A stretch of 64,000 bases of DNA from Oscillospiraceae bacterium. Its GTDB lineage: Bacteria; Bacillota; Clostridia; Oscillospirales; Ruminococcaceae. Below the pieces are notes generated by a model, which was not told the origin of the DNA, searched no databases, and saw only the letters and a program-made list of their open reading frames with translations. The position numbers and the translations under genes were made by a program. Location of the stretch: positions 62,001 to 126,000 of the forward strand of contig CABIYQ010000006.1 of the NCBI GenBank assembly GCA_902362965.1, written 5' to 3'. This document shows positions 43,794 through 54,513 of this stretch, one piece after another. Every line of letters begins with the position of its first letter. The stretch's first letter is position 1.

Positions 43794-44339
43794 ATGTCAC
43801 GTATAGGAAAAATGCCGATTAGTATCCCTGCCGGAGTTGATGTTACTATCAATGATAACGTTGTTACTGTTAAGGGTCCTAAGGGCACACTCACAAGAGA
43901 ATTTTCAAACTCAATGATTATTGAGAAAGGGGACGGAGTTATAACAGTTTCCCGTCCTAATGATTTAAAGGTAAACAAGAGTCTTCACGGTCTTACAAGA
44001 ACGCTTATCTTCAACATGGTTGAAGGGGTTACAAACGGCTATGCGAAAACTCTTGAAATCGAAGGCGTTGGATACCGTGCTGCAAAGCAGGGCAAGAACC
44101 TTGTAATGAATCTTGGTTATTCACACCAGGTTATTATGCCTGAGATCGACGGAATTACAATTGATGTTCCGCAGCCTAACAAAATCGTAATTAACGGAAT
44201 TGATAAGCAGGCTGTAGGTCAGTTTGCTGCTGAAGTTCGTGAAAAGCGTCCGCCTGAGCCGTATAAGGGCAAGGGAATCAGATATGCCGGCGAGAGAATC
44301 ATCCGTAAGGAAGGTAAGGCCGGTAAGGGCAAGAAGTAA
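43794..44339 (+). CDS. rplF: 50S ribosomal protein L6
   Basis: A 181-residue L6 (MSRIGKMPISIPAGVDVTIN, VKGPKGTLTREF, IEGVGYRAAKQGKNLVMNLG, RPPEPYKGKGIRYAGERIIR). Confidence 0.98.
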   Translation: MSRIGKMPISIPAGVDVTINDNVVTVKGPKGTLTREFSNSMIIEKGDGVITVSRPNDLKVNKSLHGLTRTLIFNMVEGVTNGYAKTLEIEGVGYRAAKQGKNLVMNLGYSHQVIMPEIDGITIDVPQPNKIVINGIDKQAVGQFAAEVREKRPPEPYKGKGIRYAGERIIRKEGKAGKGKK

Positions 44340-44357
44340 TAAAGGAGTGAATTTGCA

Positions 44358-44717
44358 ATGATTAAAAAGGCTGATACAAAAAAAGCCAGAGCAAAAAGAC
44401 ATGCCAGAGTTCGCGCTAAGATTTCCGGTACTCCTGAACGTCCTCGCCTGAATGTATTCCGTTCAGCAAAGCATATATATGCACAGGTTATAGACGACGT
44501 AAACGGAGTAACACTCTGTTCCGCTTCAAGTATGGATAAGGAATTTGAAGGAAACGGCGGAAACGTTGAAGGCGCACGTAAGGTCGGAGCAATGGTTGCT
44601 AAGCGCGCTGTTGAAAAGGGAATAGCTGAAGTTGTATTTGACAGAGGCGGCTACCTTTATCACGGAAGAGTAAAAGAGCTTGCTGAAGGAGCTCGTGAAA
44701 ACGGACTGAAGTTCTAA
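44358..44717 (+). CDS. rplR: 50S ribosomal protein L18
   Basis: A 119-residue L18 ([56 protein letters not shown]). It binds 5S rRNA. Confidence 0.98.
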   Translation: MIKKADTKKARAKRHARVRAKISGTPERPRLNVFRSAKHIYAQVIDDVNGVTLCSASSMDKEFEGNGGNVEGARKVGAMVAKRAVEKGIAEVVFDRGGYLYHGRVKELAEGARENGLKF

Positions 44718-44733
44718 GAAGGAGGTTATACTT

Positions 44734-45234
44734 TTGGCTAATATAGATGCAAAAGCATTGGAGCTTTCCGAAAAGGTTGTTTCTATAAACAGAGTTTCCA
44801 AGACAGTTAAGGGCGGACGTATCCTGAAGTTTGCAGCTCTTGTTGTTGTTGGCGACGGAAACGGCACAGTAGGCTTTGGTCTGGGTAAATCAGGCGAAGT
44901 TCCTGACGCAATCCGCAAGGGTATTGAAGACGCTAAGAAGAATCTTGTTAAGATTCCAATGTACGGCACAACAATTCCTCACGAAATTATCGGTGCATTC
45001 GGCGCCGGCAGAGTTCTTATGAAGCCTGCTGCTCCCGGTACCGGTGTTATCGCCGGCGGTCCGGTTCGTGCGGTTATTGAAATGGCTGGTATCAAGGACA
45101 TCAGAACAAAGTCTCTTAGATCAAACAATCCATGCAATGTTGTAAGAGCTACTATCAACGGACTTATGTCATGCTCAACAGCAAAGGAAGTTGCTGCAAA
45201 GAGAGGCAAGTCTATAAAAGAAATTTTAGGTTAA
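44734..45234 (+). CDS. rpsE: 30S ribosomal protein S5
   Basis: A 166-residue S5 with the double-stranded RNA-binding fold ([59 protein letters not shown]). Start is TTG after AAGGAGG. Confidence 0.98.
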   Translation: MANIDAKALELSEKVVSINRVSKTVKGGRILKFAALVVVGDGNGTVGFGLGKSGEVPDAIRKGIEDAKKNLVKIPMYGTTIPHEIIGAFGAGRVLMKPAAPGTGVIAGGPVRAVIEMAGIKDIRTKSLRSNNPCNVVRATINGLMSCSTAKEVAAKRGKSIKEILG

Positions 45235-45247
45235 GGAGTGGGCTGAA

Positions 45248-45424
45248 ATGGCAAAGCAGATTAAGCTTGTTAAAAGTCTTATAGGAAGAAAAAGCGACCA
45301 GATTGCTACTGCTCATTCTCTTGGTCTTAAGAAAATCGGTCAGGTTGTAGTTCAGCCTGATAATGAGCAGACAAACGGTAAAATAAAGAAAATTTCTCAT
45401 CTTGTAGAGGTTTCAGAAGCATAA
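45248..45424 (+). CDS. rpmD: 50S ribosomal protein L30
   Basis: A 58-residue protein read directly from the sequence between rpsE and rpl[21 protein letters not shown], then [20 protein letters not shown] and a short charged tail. The conserved LKLVKSxIGR and LGLKKIxQ motifs and position identify L30. Confidence 0.97.
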   Translation: MAKQIKLVKSLIGRKSDQIATAHSLGLKKIGQVVVQPDNEQTNGKIKKISHLVEVSEA

Positions 45425-45443
45425 GCTAAGGAGGTGCAATGTA

Positions 45444-45884
45444 ATGAAGTTACACGAATTATCACCGGCACCAGGCTCTGTTGCTGAACGTAAGCGTATC
45501 GGCAGAGGTCACGGTTCAGGTAACGGCAAAACAGCCGGCAAGGGTCATAAGGGACAGAATGCACGTTCCGGCGGCGGCGTAAGAATCGGATTTGAAGGCG
45601 GACAGATGCCGCTGACAAGAAGAATCCCTAAGAGAGGATTCAACAATATTTTTGCTAAGAAATATTCAATTGTAAATGTTTCTGACCTTAGTAAATTTGT
45701 TGACGGAACAGTTGTTGATACAGAAATGCTGATCGCTTCCGGTCTTATCAAGAAGGAAAACGACGGTGTTAAGGTTCTCGGAAACGGTGAGCTTACAGCA
45801 AAAATAACAGTTAAGGCTGCTAAATTCTCTCAGAGCGCAATCGAAAAAATTGAAAAGGCTGGCGGGAAAGCAGAGGTGATTTAA
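45444..45884 (+). CDS. rplO: 50S ribosomal protein L15
   Basis: A 146-residue L15 ([60 protein letters not shown]). AAGGAGG precedes the start. Confidence 0.98.
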   Translation: MKLHELSPAPGSVAERKRIGRGHGSGNGKTAGKGHKGQNARSGGGVRIGFEGGQMPLTRRIPKRGFNNIFAKKYSIVNVSDLSKFVDGTVVDTEMLIASGLIKKENDGVKVLGNGELTAKITVKAAKFSQSAIEKIEKAGGKAEVI

Positions 45885-45885
45885 T

Positions 45886-47205
45886 GTGTTCGAAACAATA
45901 AGAAACGCATGGAAAGTTGCGGAAATTCGTAAAAAGCTTTTGTACACATTATTCATCATTATAGTATTCAGATTCGGAAGTGCATTGACGGTTCCGTTTT
46001 TGACATTATCAAAGGTTCAGGAATGGATGAGTACCAATGCTACAGACGGTAACTTTCTTGAATACTTGAATATTTTGACGGGCGGTGCGTTGTCGAAAGC
46101 GACAATTTTTTCCCTGTCAATCACACCGTATATTAATGCGTCCATCATTATACAACTTCTGACATATGCTCTTCCTCCTTTAGAACGGCTTCAGAGCGAG
46201 GGTGAGACCGGAAGAAAAAAATTGAATCAGATTACTGCATTTGTAGCGTTAGGTCTGTCAATATTTATGTCAGTAGCATATTATTTCACGTTAAAAAATA
46301 TGGGCGCTGTTAAGTATACAACAGGATTTGAAGGTGTATTTGCAGCTGTTGTAATATCAAGCTGCTTTGTTGCCGGAGCAATGCTGGTAGTATGGATGGG
46401 TAACAGAATTAATGATAAGGGTATCGGAAACGGTATTTCTATGATACTTTTTGCCGGTATCGTTGCGAGATTCCCGACTGATGTAGGTACGCTTATTACA
46501 CTTACTAAGGATAATCCGTCCAAATATTTATTTGTTTCAATTGCAATTGCCGTAATATATGTTGTTATGATAGGATTTGTTGTATTCATGAACGAATCCG
46601 AAAGAAGAATTCCTATTCAGTATGCTAAGCGTGTAGTGGGAAGAAAACAATACGGCGGACAAAGCACACATATTCCTGTTAAAGTTTGTATGAGCGGCGT
46701 TATGCCAATCATCTTTGCAATGTCATTTATGTCATTGCCGAGTACTATTGGAATGTTCAAGGGACCGTATGCAGATCCTGATGGTTTCTGGCAGCGTTTC
46801 TATAACGGATTCCTGAATTTCTTCAGTACTACTTCAGGCTGGTATGCATTAATTTATTTTGTTTTGATTATCGCATTTAATTACTTCTATGTTTCAATGC
46901 AGTATAATCCAATAGAAATTGCAAATCAGCTGAGACAAAACAACGGCGGCATACCTGGTATCAGACCTGGTAAGCCTACATCTGATTATATTCAAAGAGT
47001 TCTTTCAAAAATCACATTGGTCGGCGCTTTCTTCCTGGGTATTATTGCAATCTTCCCGATCGTACTGGGTATGTTTGACAATAATCTTAGAAGTCTGTCA
47101 ATGGGCGGTACTACAGTGCTTATCGTTGTAAGCGTTGCTTTGGAAACAGTTCGTACACTGGAATCACAGATGATGATGCGTCATCATAAGGGATTCCTTG
47201 AATAA
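45886..47205 (+). CDS. secY: Sec translocon subunit SecY
   Basis: The 439-residue pore subunit of the protein export channel, with ten transmembrane helices. Visible are SITPYINASIIIQLLTYALP (plug/TM2 region), GRKKLNQITAF, NESERRIPIQYAKRVVGRK before TM6-7 and the C-terminal loop GIRPGKPTSDYIQRVLSKIT. Start is GTG one base after rplO. Confidence 0.98.
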   Translation: MFETIRNAWKVAEIRKKLLYTLFIIIVFRFGSALTVPFLTLSKVQEWMSTNATDGNFLEYLNILTGGALSKATIFSLSITPYINASIIIQLLTYALPPLERLQSEGETGRKKLNQITAFVALGLSIFMSVAYYFTLKNMGAVKYTTGFEGVFAAVVISSCFVAGAMLVVWMGNRINDKGIGNGISMILFAGIVARFPTDVGTLITLTKDNPSKYLFVSIAIAVIYVVMIGFVVFMNESERRIPIQYAKRVVGRKQYGGQSTHIPVKVCMSGVMPIIFAMSFMSLPSTIGMFKGPYADPDGFWQRFYNGFLNFFSTTSGWYALIYFVLIIAFNYFYVSMQYNPIEIANQLRQNNGGIPGIRPGKPTSDYIQRVLSKITLVGAFFLGIIAIFPIVLGMFDNNLRSLSMGGTTVLIVVSVALETVRTLESQMMMRHHKGFLE

Positions 47206-47216
47206 GGAGGTCCGGT

Positions 47217-47849
47217 ATGAATTTAATTTTATTAGGTGCTCCTGGTGCCGGTAAGGGTACTCAGGCGGAGGTTATTTCTGACGCATTGAAAATCCCGCAG
47301 ATTTCTACAGGAAATATACTGCGTGAAGCTGTTAAAAACGGTACGGAATACGGTCTTAAGGCAAAGGCTGCAATGGACAGCGGTTCTTTGGTATCCGATG
47401 ACGTTGTAATCGGAATATTAAAAGACAGAATTGCTGAGGATGATTGTAAAAACGGTTTTATTCTTGACGGATTCCCGAGAACAGTTCCTCAGGCAGAAGC
47501 CCTGGACAGCATGGGCGTTAACATCGATAAAGTAATCGAAATTTATGTTCCGGATGAAACTATTCAGCAGAGACTGTCTGGCAGAAGAGTATGCGAAAGC
47601 TGCGGCGCTTCATATCATACAGAATTCAAGCCGTCAAAAGCTGAAGGAAAATGTGATAAGTGCGGCGGAAATACTGTTCAGCGTAAGGACGATCACCCGG
47701 ATACAGTAATTGAGCGTTTAAAGGTTTATCATGAACAGACTGCTCCTCTCAAGGATTTTTATGCAAAGCAGGGAAAACTTGAAACAGTAGTCGGTCAAGA
47801 GGATGTTGCTGAAACATCAAAGCTGACTTTGAAAGCAGTAGGGGCGTAA
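47217..47849 (+). CDS. adk: Adenylate kinase, zinc-lid type
   Basis: Interconverts ATP, AMP and ADP. The 210 residues include the P-loop GAPGAGKGT, LDGFPRTVPQAE, and a lid with four Cys (126, 129, 146, 149) that bind structural zinc, as in many Gram-positive enzymes. Confidence 0.98.
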   Translation: MNLILLGAPGAGKGTQAEVISDALKIPQISTGNILREAVKNGTEYGLKAKAAMDSGSLVSDDVVIGILKDRIAEDDCKNGFILDGFPRTVPQAEALDSMGVNIDKVIEIYVPDETIQQRLSGRRVCESCGASYHTEFKPSKAEGKCDKCGGNTVQRKDDHPDTVIERLKVYHEQTAPLKDFYAKQGKLETVVGQEDVAETSKLTLKAVGA

Positions 47850-47850
47850 A

Positions 47851-48600
47851 ATGGTAAGCATAAAATCTTCTACGGATTTGGCTAAAATGCGTGAAGCCGG
47901 TCTTATTGCCGGCAGAGCATTGAAGCTTGCTGGTGAATCTATCAAGCCTGGTATGACTACAAAGGCTCTTGATAAAATAATTCATGATTATATTATAGGC
48001 TGCGGAGCTAAGCCGTCGTTTTTGAATTACGGCGGATTTCCGGCAAGCGCCTGCATTTCAATTAACAATGAAGTAATTCATGGTATTCCGGTTCACAAAA
48101 GAAGAATTGCTGAGGGTGATATAGTAAGCGTTGACGTAGGCGCTTATTATAACGGTTTCCACGGCGATACATGTGCAACGTTTCCGGTAGGGAAAGTTTC
48201 CGACGAAGCCAAGGCTCTTCTTGAGGTCACAGAACAAAGCCTTTATGAAGGCATTGCAGCTGCTCAGGTCGGCGCAAGACTAGGCGATGTATGCCATGCG
48301 GTTGAAGAATACTGCGCTTCCAGAGGATACGGTATTGTCAGAAACTACTGCGGTCACGGAATAGGCCGTGAACTTCATGAATCTCCGGAGGTTCCGAATT
48401 ACGGAAAGCCCGGACACGGTCCAAGATTAGTTTCAGGAATGACATTTTGTATTGAACCTATGATTAATGCTAAGGGCGATGATGTAAGGGTTCTTAGGGA
48501 TGGCTGGACTGTAGTAACGGCAAACGGATCATTGTCTGCTCATTTTGAGCATGCAATTGCAATTACTCCCGACGGACCGGTAATACTTACTAAGCCGTAA
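47851..48600 (+). CDS. map: Methionine aminopeptidase, type I
   Basis: Removes the N-terminal Met from nascent proteins. The 249-residue pita-bread enzyme retains all metal ligands: Asp95 (SVDVGAYYNGFHGD), Asp106, His169 (YCGHGIGRELHE), Glu202 (FCIEPM) and Glu233 (FEHAIAIT). It starts one base after adk. Confidence 0.98.
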   Translation: MVSIKSSTDLAKMREAGLIAGRALKLAGESIKPGMTTKALDKIIHDYIIGCGAKPSFLNYGGFPASACISINNEVIHGIPVHKRRIAEGDIVSVDVGAYYNGFHGDTCATFPVGKVSDEAKALLEVTEQSLYEGIAAAQVGARLGDVCHAVEEYCASRGYGIVRNYCGHGIGRELHESPEVPNYGKPGHGPRLVSGMTFCIEPMINAKGDDVRVLRDGWTVVTANGSLSAHFEHAIAITPDGPVILTKP

Positions 48601-48611
48601 CGGAGATAGCA

Positions 48612-48878
48612 GTGAAAATTGAAAAGGGCAGAGTTGTTAAAGCAGCTGCCGGACGAGACAAGGGTAGTTATTTTGTAATAACAGAAATGAAAGAAAATTA
48701 TGTTTTTATTGCGGACGGCAAGAGACGTAAACTTTCATTACCCAAACGAAAGAATCTGAAACATCTTAGATTCACCGATAATGTTATCGAATTGAATGAT
48801 ATGACTGATAAGAAGCTTAGAAATGTGCTTAGCAGATATGCTGCTGCGCACACCGTAACCGATATGGGGAGGTATTAA
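48612..48878 (+). CDS. KOW-domain RNA-binding protein (L14e-like)
   Basis: An 88-residue protein with an N-terminal KOW motif ([21 protein letters not shown]) followed by a basic stretch ([18 protein letters not shown]). Small proteins of this kind sit between map and infA in many Firmicutes (YbzG-like) and are considered ribosome-associated. Start is GTG. Confidence 0.88.
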   Translation: MKIEKGRVVKAAAGRDKGSYFVITEMKENYVFIADGKRRKLSLPKRKNLKHLRFTDNVIELNDMTDKKLRNVLSRYAAAHTVTDMGRY

Positions 48879-48880
48879 TT

Positions 48881-49099
48881 TTGTCTAAGGAAGATGTAAT
48901 TGAATTAGAGGGCGTTGTTGAAGAAGCTTTGCCGAACGCAATGTTCAGAGTAAAGCTGCCCAACGACCACATAATTCTTGCACATGTATCAGGTAAGCTG
49001 AGAATGAACTATATTCGTATAGTTCCCGGCGATAAGGTAACGGTTGAAATGTCGCCTTACGACCTGACTAAGGGCAGAATCACTTGGAGAGCTAAATAA
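48881..49099 (+). CDS. infA: Translation initiation factor IF-1
   Basis: The 72-residue OB-fold factor ([59 protein letters not shown]). Start is TTG with GGGGAGG upstream. Confidence 0.98.
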   Translation: MSKEDVIELEGVVEEALPNAMFRVKLPNDHIILAHVSGKLRMNYIRIVPGDKVTVEMSPYDLTKGRITWRAK

Positions 49100-49144
49100 T
49101 AGTTCTAAGAAACCTGAGGCGTTGTGAAAATAATGCTTCTGTAA

Positions 49145-49279
<135 letters not shown>

Positions 49280-49318
49280 TACGCCTGACATCTTAATTAA
49301 CGGAGGTGCTATTAATTA

Positions 49319-49687
49319 ATGGCAAGAATTGCTGGTATTGACCTGCCAAAGGATAAGAGAGTTGAAATCGGCTTAACTTATATTTACGGCATCGGTCGTC
49401 AGACTGCTACAACGATCCTTAAGGAAACCGGCGTTAATCCGGATACAAGGGTAAAGGATCTTACAGAAGAAGACGTAGCAAAACTGCGTGATTATATTGA
49501 CAAAAACTGCAATGTTGAAGGCGATCTGAGAAGAGAAATCGCATTAAACATTAAGAGACTTGTGGAAATCGGCTGCTACAGAGGCGTTCGTCACCGTAAG
49601 GGTCTTCCTGTTAGAGGACAGAGAACTAAGACAAACGCAAGAACCCGTAAGGGACCTGTAAAGACGATTGCTAACAAGAAGAAGTAA
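49319..49687 (+). CDS. rpsM: 30S ribosomal protein S13
   Basis: A 122-residue S13 ([54 protein letters not shown]). Its basic tail contacts tRNA. Confidence 0.98.
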   Translation: MARIAGIDLPKDKRVEIGLTYIYGIGRQTATTILKETGVNPDTRVKDLTEEDVAKLRDYIDKNCNVEGDLRREIALNIKRLVEIGCYRGVRHRKGLPVRGQRTKTNARTRKGPVKTIANKKK

Positions 49688-49701
49688 GGAGGGCATGAGC
49701 A

Positions 49702-50103
49702 TTGGCACAGCAGAAAGCTAAAAAAGTTGCTATCAGAAGACGCAGAGAGCGTAAAAATATTGAAAGCGGCGCTGTTCATATCCAGTCCACTTTTAATAAT
49801 ACGATCGTAACAATTACAGATACACAGGGTAATGCTATTTCATGGGCAAGTGCAGGCGGACTTGGTTTCAGAGGTTCAAGAAAGTCTACACCGTTTGCAG
49901 CGCAGACAGCAGCTGAAACAGCAGCTAAGGCAGCTATGGAACATGGCCTTAAGAGCGTAGAGGTTTACGTTAAGGGACCTGGTTCAGGACGTGAAGCAGC
50001 AATCAGAGCATTGCAGACAGTTGGTCTTGAAGTTAAGATGATCAAAGACGTAACCCCAATCCCACACAATGGATGCCGTCCTCCAAAGAGAAGACGTGTC
50101 TAA
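49702..50103 (+). CDS. rpsK: 30S ribosomal protein S11
   Basis: A 133-residue S11 ([57 protein letters not shown] [31 protein letters not shown]). Start is TTG after AGGAGGG. Confidence 0.98.
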   Translation: MAQQKAKKVAIRRRRERKNIESGAVHIQSTFNNTIVTITDTQGNAISWASAGGLGFRGSRKSTPFAAQTAAETAAKAAMEHGLKSVEVYVKGPGSGREAAIRALQTVGLEVKMIKDVTPIPHNGCRPPKRRRV

Positions 50104-50124
50104 TTTACAGGAGGTGCAAAAAAG

Positions 50125-50721
50125 TTGGCTATTAATAGAGAACCTATTCTCAAAAGATGCAGATACCTGGGAATCAGCCCGGCAGTAATGGGCATTTCCA
50201 AGGAGAGCAACCGTAATCCTAATGCAAATAAGAGAAAGAAAGTTTCAGAATACGGCATGCAGCTGAAGGAAAAGCAGAAGCTTAAATTCATCTACGGCGT
50301 TCTGGAAAAGCCTTTCTATCACTATTTTGAAATCGCTGAAAAAATGGAAGGCAAGGCCGGTGAAAACCTGATCACTATTCTTGAATCACGTCTTGATAAT
50401 GTTGTATTCAGAATGGGTATGGCTCTTACAAGAAGAGAATCAAGACAGCTTGTTTCTCACGGTCATTTTATGGTAAATGGTCAGAAGGTCGATATTCCTT
50501 CTTACAGAGTAAAAGTCGGCGATGTTATTGAGCTTTGCGAAAAAAGCAAGAAGAGCGACAAATTCAAGGATGTTGCAGAAGCAACTAAGGGCAGAGTAGT
50601 TCCGCTTTGGCTTGAGGCTAACAGAGATGCGGCAACAGCTAAAATTGTTCGTATGCCTGTTAAGGATGACCTTGACTATGAGGTTGAAGAAACATTCATC
50701 GTCGAGTTGTACTCAAAATAA
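50125..50721 (+). CDS. rpsD: 30S ribosomal protein S4
   Basis: A 198-residue S4 with the S4 RNA-binding domain (LDNVVFRMGMALTRRESRQL, VSHGHFMVNGQKVDIPSY). In several bacteria S4 represses the alpha operon or its own gene. Start is TTG after AGGAGG. The zinc Cys set of some S4 proteins is absent. Confidence 0.98.
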   Translation: MAINREPILKRCRYLGISPAVMGISKESNRNPNANKRKKVSEYGMQLKEKQKLKFIYGVLEKPFYHYFEIAEKMEGKAGENLITILESRLDNVVFRMGMALTRRESRQLVSHGHFMVNGQKVDIPSYRVKVGDVIELCEKSKKSDKFKDVAEATKGRVVPLWLEANRDAATAKIVRMPVKDDLDYEVEETFIVELYSK

Positions 50722-50787
50722 TAATTATATTATTGGCCTGTTGATTTATATAGAGATAAAAAGTGATTGCGAAATAGGAGGGTTCTT

Positions 50788-51744
50788 ATGCTTGAAAAAA
50801 TCGTAAAGCCGGAAATTGATACTGTTGAACTCAGAAGTGACGGAAAATACGGTAAATTCGTTTTAGCCCCACTGGAACGTGGTTATGGTATCACATTAGG
50901 TAACAGTCTAAGACGAGTATTGCTCTCCTCGCTGCCCGGTGTAGCAGTCAATTCGGTGAAAATAGACGGTGTTCATCATGAGTTGTCAACAATTCCGGGT
51001 GTAAAAGAGGATGTTACTGAGATTATCCTTGCAATTAAAGGTCTTACAGCAAAGCTTTACGGCGAAGGCCCTAAAACCGTTTATATTGAAGCCGAAGGTG
51101 AATGTGAAGTTACTGCCGGTGACATCAAAACAGATTCTGAGGTCAATATACTTGATCCGGGAATGCATATTGCAACTCTCGGCAAGGACGCTAAGCTTTA
51201 TATGGAGATAACAATTGACCGCGGAAGAGGTTATGTTTCTGCTGAACGTAATAAGCAGCAGATGGGAAATATGCCTATAGATGTTATTGCAGTTGACAGT
51301 ATTTATACTCCTGTTTTGAAGGTTAATTATAAGGTCGAAGACACTCGTCTCGGTCAGGTAACTGATTTTGATAAGCTTACAATAGAGGTATGGACAGATG
51401 GTACAATCTCTGCAAAGGAAGCTTTGTCACAGGCAGCCAATCTCCTCAACGAGCATCTGAAGCTGTTTATTGATTTGTCAGAAGAATCAGTAATAGCAGA
51501 AGTATTAGTCGAACAGACAGATAAAGGTAAGGAAAAGATCCTTGAGATGACCATTGAGGAACTTGACTTATCAGTACGTTCATTCAATTGTCTGAAGCGT
51601 GCTGGAATTAATACCGTTGACGACTTGATTAATAAGTCTGAAGAAGAAATGATGAAGGTTAGAAACCTTGGTAAGAAATCCTTTGATGAGGTCAAAGAAA
51701 AGCTTCAATCACTTGGTTTTGATCTGAGTTCAGAAGAGGAATAA
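50788..51744 (+). CDS. rpoA: RNA polymerase alpha subunit
   Basis: The start [20 protein letters not shown] is preceded by AGGAGGG. Of 318 residues, about 1-230 form the dimerising N-terminal domain ([18 protein letters not shown]) and 250-310 the DNA-binding C-terminal domain ([37 protein letters not shown]). Confidence 0.98.
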   Translation: MLEKIVKPEIDTVELRSDGKYGKFVLAPLERGYGITLGNSLRRVLLSSLPGVAVNSVKIDGVHHELSTIPGVKEDVTEIILAIKGLTAKLYGEGPKTVYIEAEGECEVTAGDIKTDSEVNILDPGMHIATLGKDAKLYMEITIDRGRGYVSAERNKQQMGNMPIDVIAVDSIYTPVLKVNYKVEDTRLGQVTDFDKLTIEVWTDGTISAKEALSQAANLLNEHLKLFIDLSEESVIAEVLVEQTDKGKEKILEMTIEELDLSVRSFNCLKRAGINTVDDLINKSEEEMMKVRNLGKKSFDEVKEKLQSLGFDLSSEEE

Positions 51745-51803
51745 AACTGCGGAAAATATTATTAAAGAAATGTTTTCTGTAATTTGTAAAGGAGTGAATA
51801 ACG

Positions 51804-52145
51804 ATGCCAGGTACAAGAAAGCTTGGAAGAACAACTGACCATAGAAAGGCCATGCTCAGAGCAATGGTTACTTATCTGTTGGAGAACGGACAGATTGAAA
51901 CAACTGTAACAAGAGCTAAGGAAGTCAGAGCAGTTGCTGAAAAGATGATCACAATCGGAAAGAACAATGATCTGCACTCCAAACGTCAAGTATTTGCTTA
52001 CGTTACTAAGGAAGACGTTGCTAAGAAGTTATTTGATGAAATTTCACCAAAATATGCTGAGAGAAACGGCGGATATACAAGAATTATCAAGATCGGTCCT
52101 CGCAGAGGCGACGCAGCAGAAATGGCAATTATTCAGTTAGTTTAA
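51804..52145 (+). CDS. rplQ: 50S ribosomal protein L17
   Basis: A 113-residue L17 ([40 protein letters not shown]) and the last gene of the cluster, followed at once by a terminator. Confidence 0.98.
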   Translation: MPGTRKLGRTTDHRKAMLRAMVTYLLENGQIETTVTRAKEVRAVAEKMITIGKNNDLHSKRQVFAYVTKEDVAKKLFDEISPKYAERNGGYTRIIKIGPRRGDAAEMAIIQLV

Positions 52146-52157
52146 TTCCGGAAATAA

Positions 52158-52185
52158 AAAAGCCGACTCATTAGAGTCGGCTTTT
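52158..52185 (+). terminator. Terminator of the ribosomal protein operon
   Basis: AAAAGCCGACTC and GAGTCGGCTTTT with an ATTA loop, 13 bases past the rplQ stop. Confidence 0.9.
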
Positions 52186-52206
52186 GTGTATTAATTATAA
52201 ACTAAA

Positions 52207-52237
52207 ATAAGCAGATACTTTAAAAGTATCTGCTTAT
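52207..52237 (-). terminator. Terminator of the GH26 mannanase gene
   Basis: ATAAGCAGATACTT and AAGTATCTGCTTAT, 3-base loop, a few bases past the stop codon of the minus-strand mannanase gene; it can also back up the ribosomal terminator. Confidence 0.8.
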
Positions 52238-52243
52238 ATATTT

Positions 52244-54493
52244 TTATTTTAGAATTTCACTGTTTAAACCAAGTTGATCTAAGCTTATTTTATTAAGTGT
52301 ATAATTAATTATAAATATAGAATCCTTTGTTGTTATGATCTGATCGTTATCACAGTCTGCATTTACATAACATGTTGCATTTTCAAGAGGATACTGTACT
52401 GAACTTAATAATAATTTATTAATAACAACTATATCAGTCGAATCAACTATACCGTCAAAGCTAACGTCTCCGTACAACGTAGCGTCTACGTCTGTAGGAA
52501 CGGTTATATCTCCGCCTTCAGCAGCTTTTACAGTTACTTCAACGTAAAGAGGAGATAAGATTATTGATCCATTATTGAAGTCATGGCATTCAAGCTTTAT
52601 TCGTGTTGAGCCCTCACTTATAGCAGTCATAATACCATTTTCGTCAACTACTACGATATCAGTATCTTCTGAAGTGAATGTTGCATAGCCAATGCCAGAA
52701 TAATATTTAATTTGTTGGGTATCTCCTATATTTAAAGTATAATTGTCTTCAATAACACTCCAAACAGGTCCGGGTGTTGTTACAGATGTCGTAACAGTCA
52801 CTGGTGTAGTTTCAACTGGAGTTGTTTCAGCGGGTGTAGTTTCAATTGGGGTTGTTTCAACAGGAGTCGTAGTTGCTTCTGTTGTAGGCTGTGTGGTTTC
52901 TTCATCAAATCCTTCTAAAGAATAGGTATTGTATAAATCTGCCGGAATTTCGTCAAGGCTTATACAGTAGTCGCTCTGGTACATTTCTATCAGATCTTCT
53001 GCCTTATTAAACTGCGGATTTGACAGGAAGTTATTATTATCTGAGCCTCCGTCATACCAAGGACAGAAATACAGCCAGCCGGCTTTTTCAGAAGTTAAGT
53101 TTTCAAGTGTTGGTATGCTGTCATTTTCAGCCATGGCAACCATTTTTTTGCCGTTATACATATTTACGAGATTGTAGAACGTACCGCTTATAGCGCTGTC
53201 GTTATGTTTTATTACCGCTTGACCTGTAGACCAATCAGTGCAGTTATATTTATCATATGCCACGATGTCCACATATTCGTCGCCCGGATACCAGTTTGCA
53301 GATGTTGAATAAGCGTAACTGTTCCATTCCCAGATAATATTGTGAAGACCGTAATCTTCAGTTAAGGTTTTATATGTAAGCTTCCACAGTTCCTTATAAA
53401 CAGCAGAACCCGACTTGCCCCACCAGAACCATGATCCTTCTTCACCGCCGCCGCCTTCGGCTTCATGGAGCGGTCTTAGAATAATAGGAATATTTTCATC
53501 CTGTAATCTTTTTATTGATGCTGCAAGGGTTTCCAGACACGCCATATAGTACTCATATTCTTTTTCTCCTTCAATTATAGCTTTTGAAGTGTCAAAATCC
53601 GAAACATAATTACCGTTGTCATCTTTAACGGAATATGTAGCCTGTGAATAATCAACCTTGTCTCCTACATTGTAGCTGGCGAAATTTTTCGGTACAGTAA
53701 CGTGCCATGAAGCTGTAATGATGCCGTTTTTGTTTTTTGCCCAATCAATCATTCTGTCTGTGGTACCGTCTTCGCTTCCATATAGAATATTGCATTCGTT
53801 TAAATAGTCAAATCCACGGATTGCAGGATAAACGCCTGTTAAATTTTTAATATATTCAAATTCATATTCAAAATCATGAGGACCGTACTTATATATTTCC
53901 TGCTGACCTGAAATTATGTGTTCACCATAATTATCAACGAGATAGCTCATCAAACGTTTTGTCTGATCAGTTGCTTTTTTATCGGACAAAGTTTTCGCTA
54001 CATTAAGATCAGGCATATCAGCACTTTTAACAGTTAGATAATCAAAATAAGTCCAGCCCCAAAAGCTTTCAAGCTGTATTTCGTTCTGACCGGCATTAAG
54101 CTTATACATACCGATATCAAGCTCTTCAAATCCATCGTTCATAACGAATCCTATTTGACCCTGATTAACGCCGTTAACGTTTAATTTCTGAACCTTATCT
54201 GAACCCATGGTTTGAGGAAGATGATAACATATAGCAAGGTCATACATTCCGGTTTCTTCGACATCGACAGTAACTGTAACAGTTTCGCCTGCGTCTTTCA
54301 TATAAACGTATTGTCCGCCGCTGGCAGAACTGTCCTCTGTAATTTCCATTGAAGTACCGTTAATTACTCCGTCCTCAAATTCGTATTTGGTACTTGTATC
54401 TGCTGTAACCAGATTTGAAATAAGTGAAACATTTGCGGTACATGCAGCGGCAACGGCAGCCGCCATAATTTTTCTTAGAAATTTGTTTTTCAA
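52244..54493 (-). CDS. Secreted GH26 beta-mannanase with CBM35-like module, Ig-like domain and dockerin
   Basis: A 749-residue extracellular enzyme. Order: signal peptide (1-31), a CBM35-like jelly roll (about 36-157, YEFEDGVINGT at the start), GH26 catalytic domain (about 168-525), a Thr/Pro linker (532-575, repeats of ETTP), a BIG2-like Ig domain (577-656) and a type I dockerin (672-735). The GH26 acid/base Glu344 lies in LRPLHEAEGG and the nucleophile Glu456 in VAMAEND. The dockerin has two calcium-loop repeats (DVSFDGIVDSTD and DCDNDQIITTKD), so the enzyme should attach to a cohesin-bearing scaffoldin, meaning the host probably builds a cellulosome. Start is TTG after GGAGGG. It is monocistronic with a promoter overlapped by a 14-bp dyad. 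GH26 also includes lichenases and xylanases, so mannan is the likely but unproven substrate. Confidence 0.92.
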   Translation of the reverse strand: MKNKFLRKIMAAAVAAACTANVSLISNLVTADTSTKYEFEDGVINGTSMEITEDSSASGGQYVYMKDAGETVTVTVDVEETGMYDLAICYHLPQTMGSDKVQKLNVNGVNQGQIGFVMNDGFEELDIGMYKLNAGQNEIQLESFWGWTYFDYLTVKSADMPDLNVAKTLSDKKATDQTKRLMSYLVDNYGEHIISGQQEIYKYGPHDFEYEFEYIKNLTGVYPAIRGFDYLNECNILYGSEDGTTDRMIDWAKNKNGIITASWHVTVPKNFASYNVGDKVDYSQATYSVKDDNGNYVSDFDTSKAIIEGEKEYEYYMACLETLAASIKRLQDENIPIILRPLHEAEGGGGEEGSWFWWGKSGSAVYKELWKLTYKTLTEDYGLHNIIWEWNSYAYSTSANWYPGDEYVDIVAYDKYNCTDWSTGQAVIKHNDSAISGTFYNLVNMYNGKKMVAMAENDSIPTLENLTSEKAGWLYFCPWYDGGSDNNNFLSNPQFNKAEDLIEMYQSDYCISLDEIPADLYNTYSLEGFDEETTQPTTEATTTPVETTPIETTPAETTPVETTPVTVTTSVTTPGPVWSVIEDNYTLNIGDTQQIKYYSGIGYATFTSEDTDIVVVDENGIMTAISEGSTRIKLECHDFNNGSIILSPLYVEVTVKAAEGGDITVPTDVDATLYGDVSFDGIVDSTDIVVINKLLLSSVQYPLENATCYVNADCDNDQIITTKDSIFIINYTLNKISLDQLGLNSEILK

Positions 54494-54513
54494 AATAGTC
54501 CCTCCTAAAAAAT

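Noticed and set aside
52760..52880. Short tandem repeats suggesting CRISPR or minisatellite
   Set aside because: They are in-frame codons of the Thr/Pro linker (ETTP repeats) of the mannanase, with no spacers.
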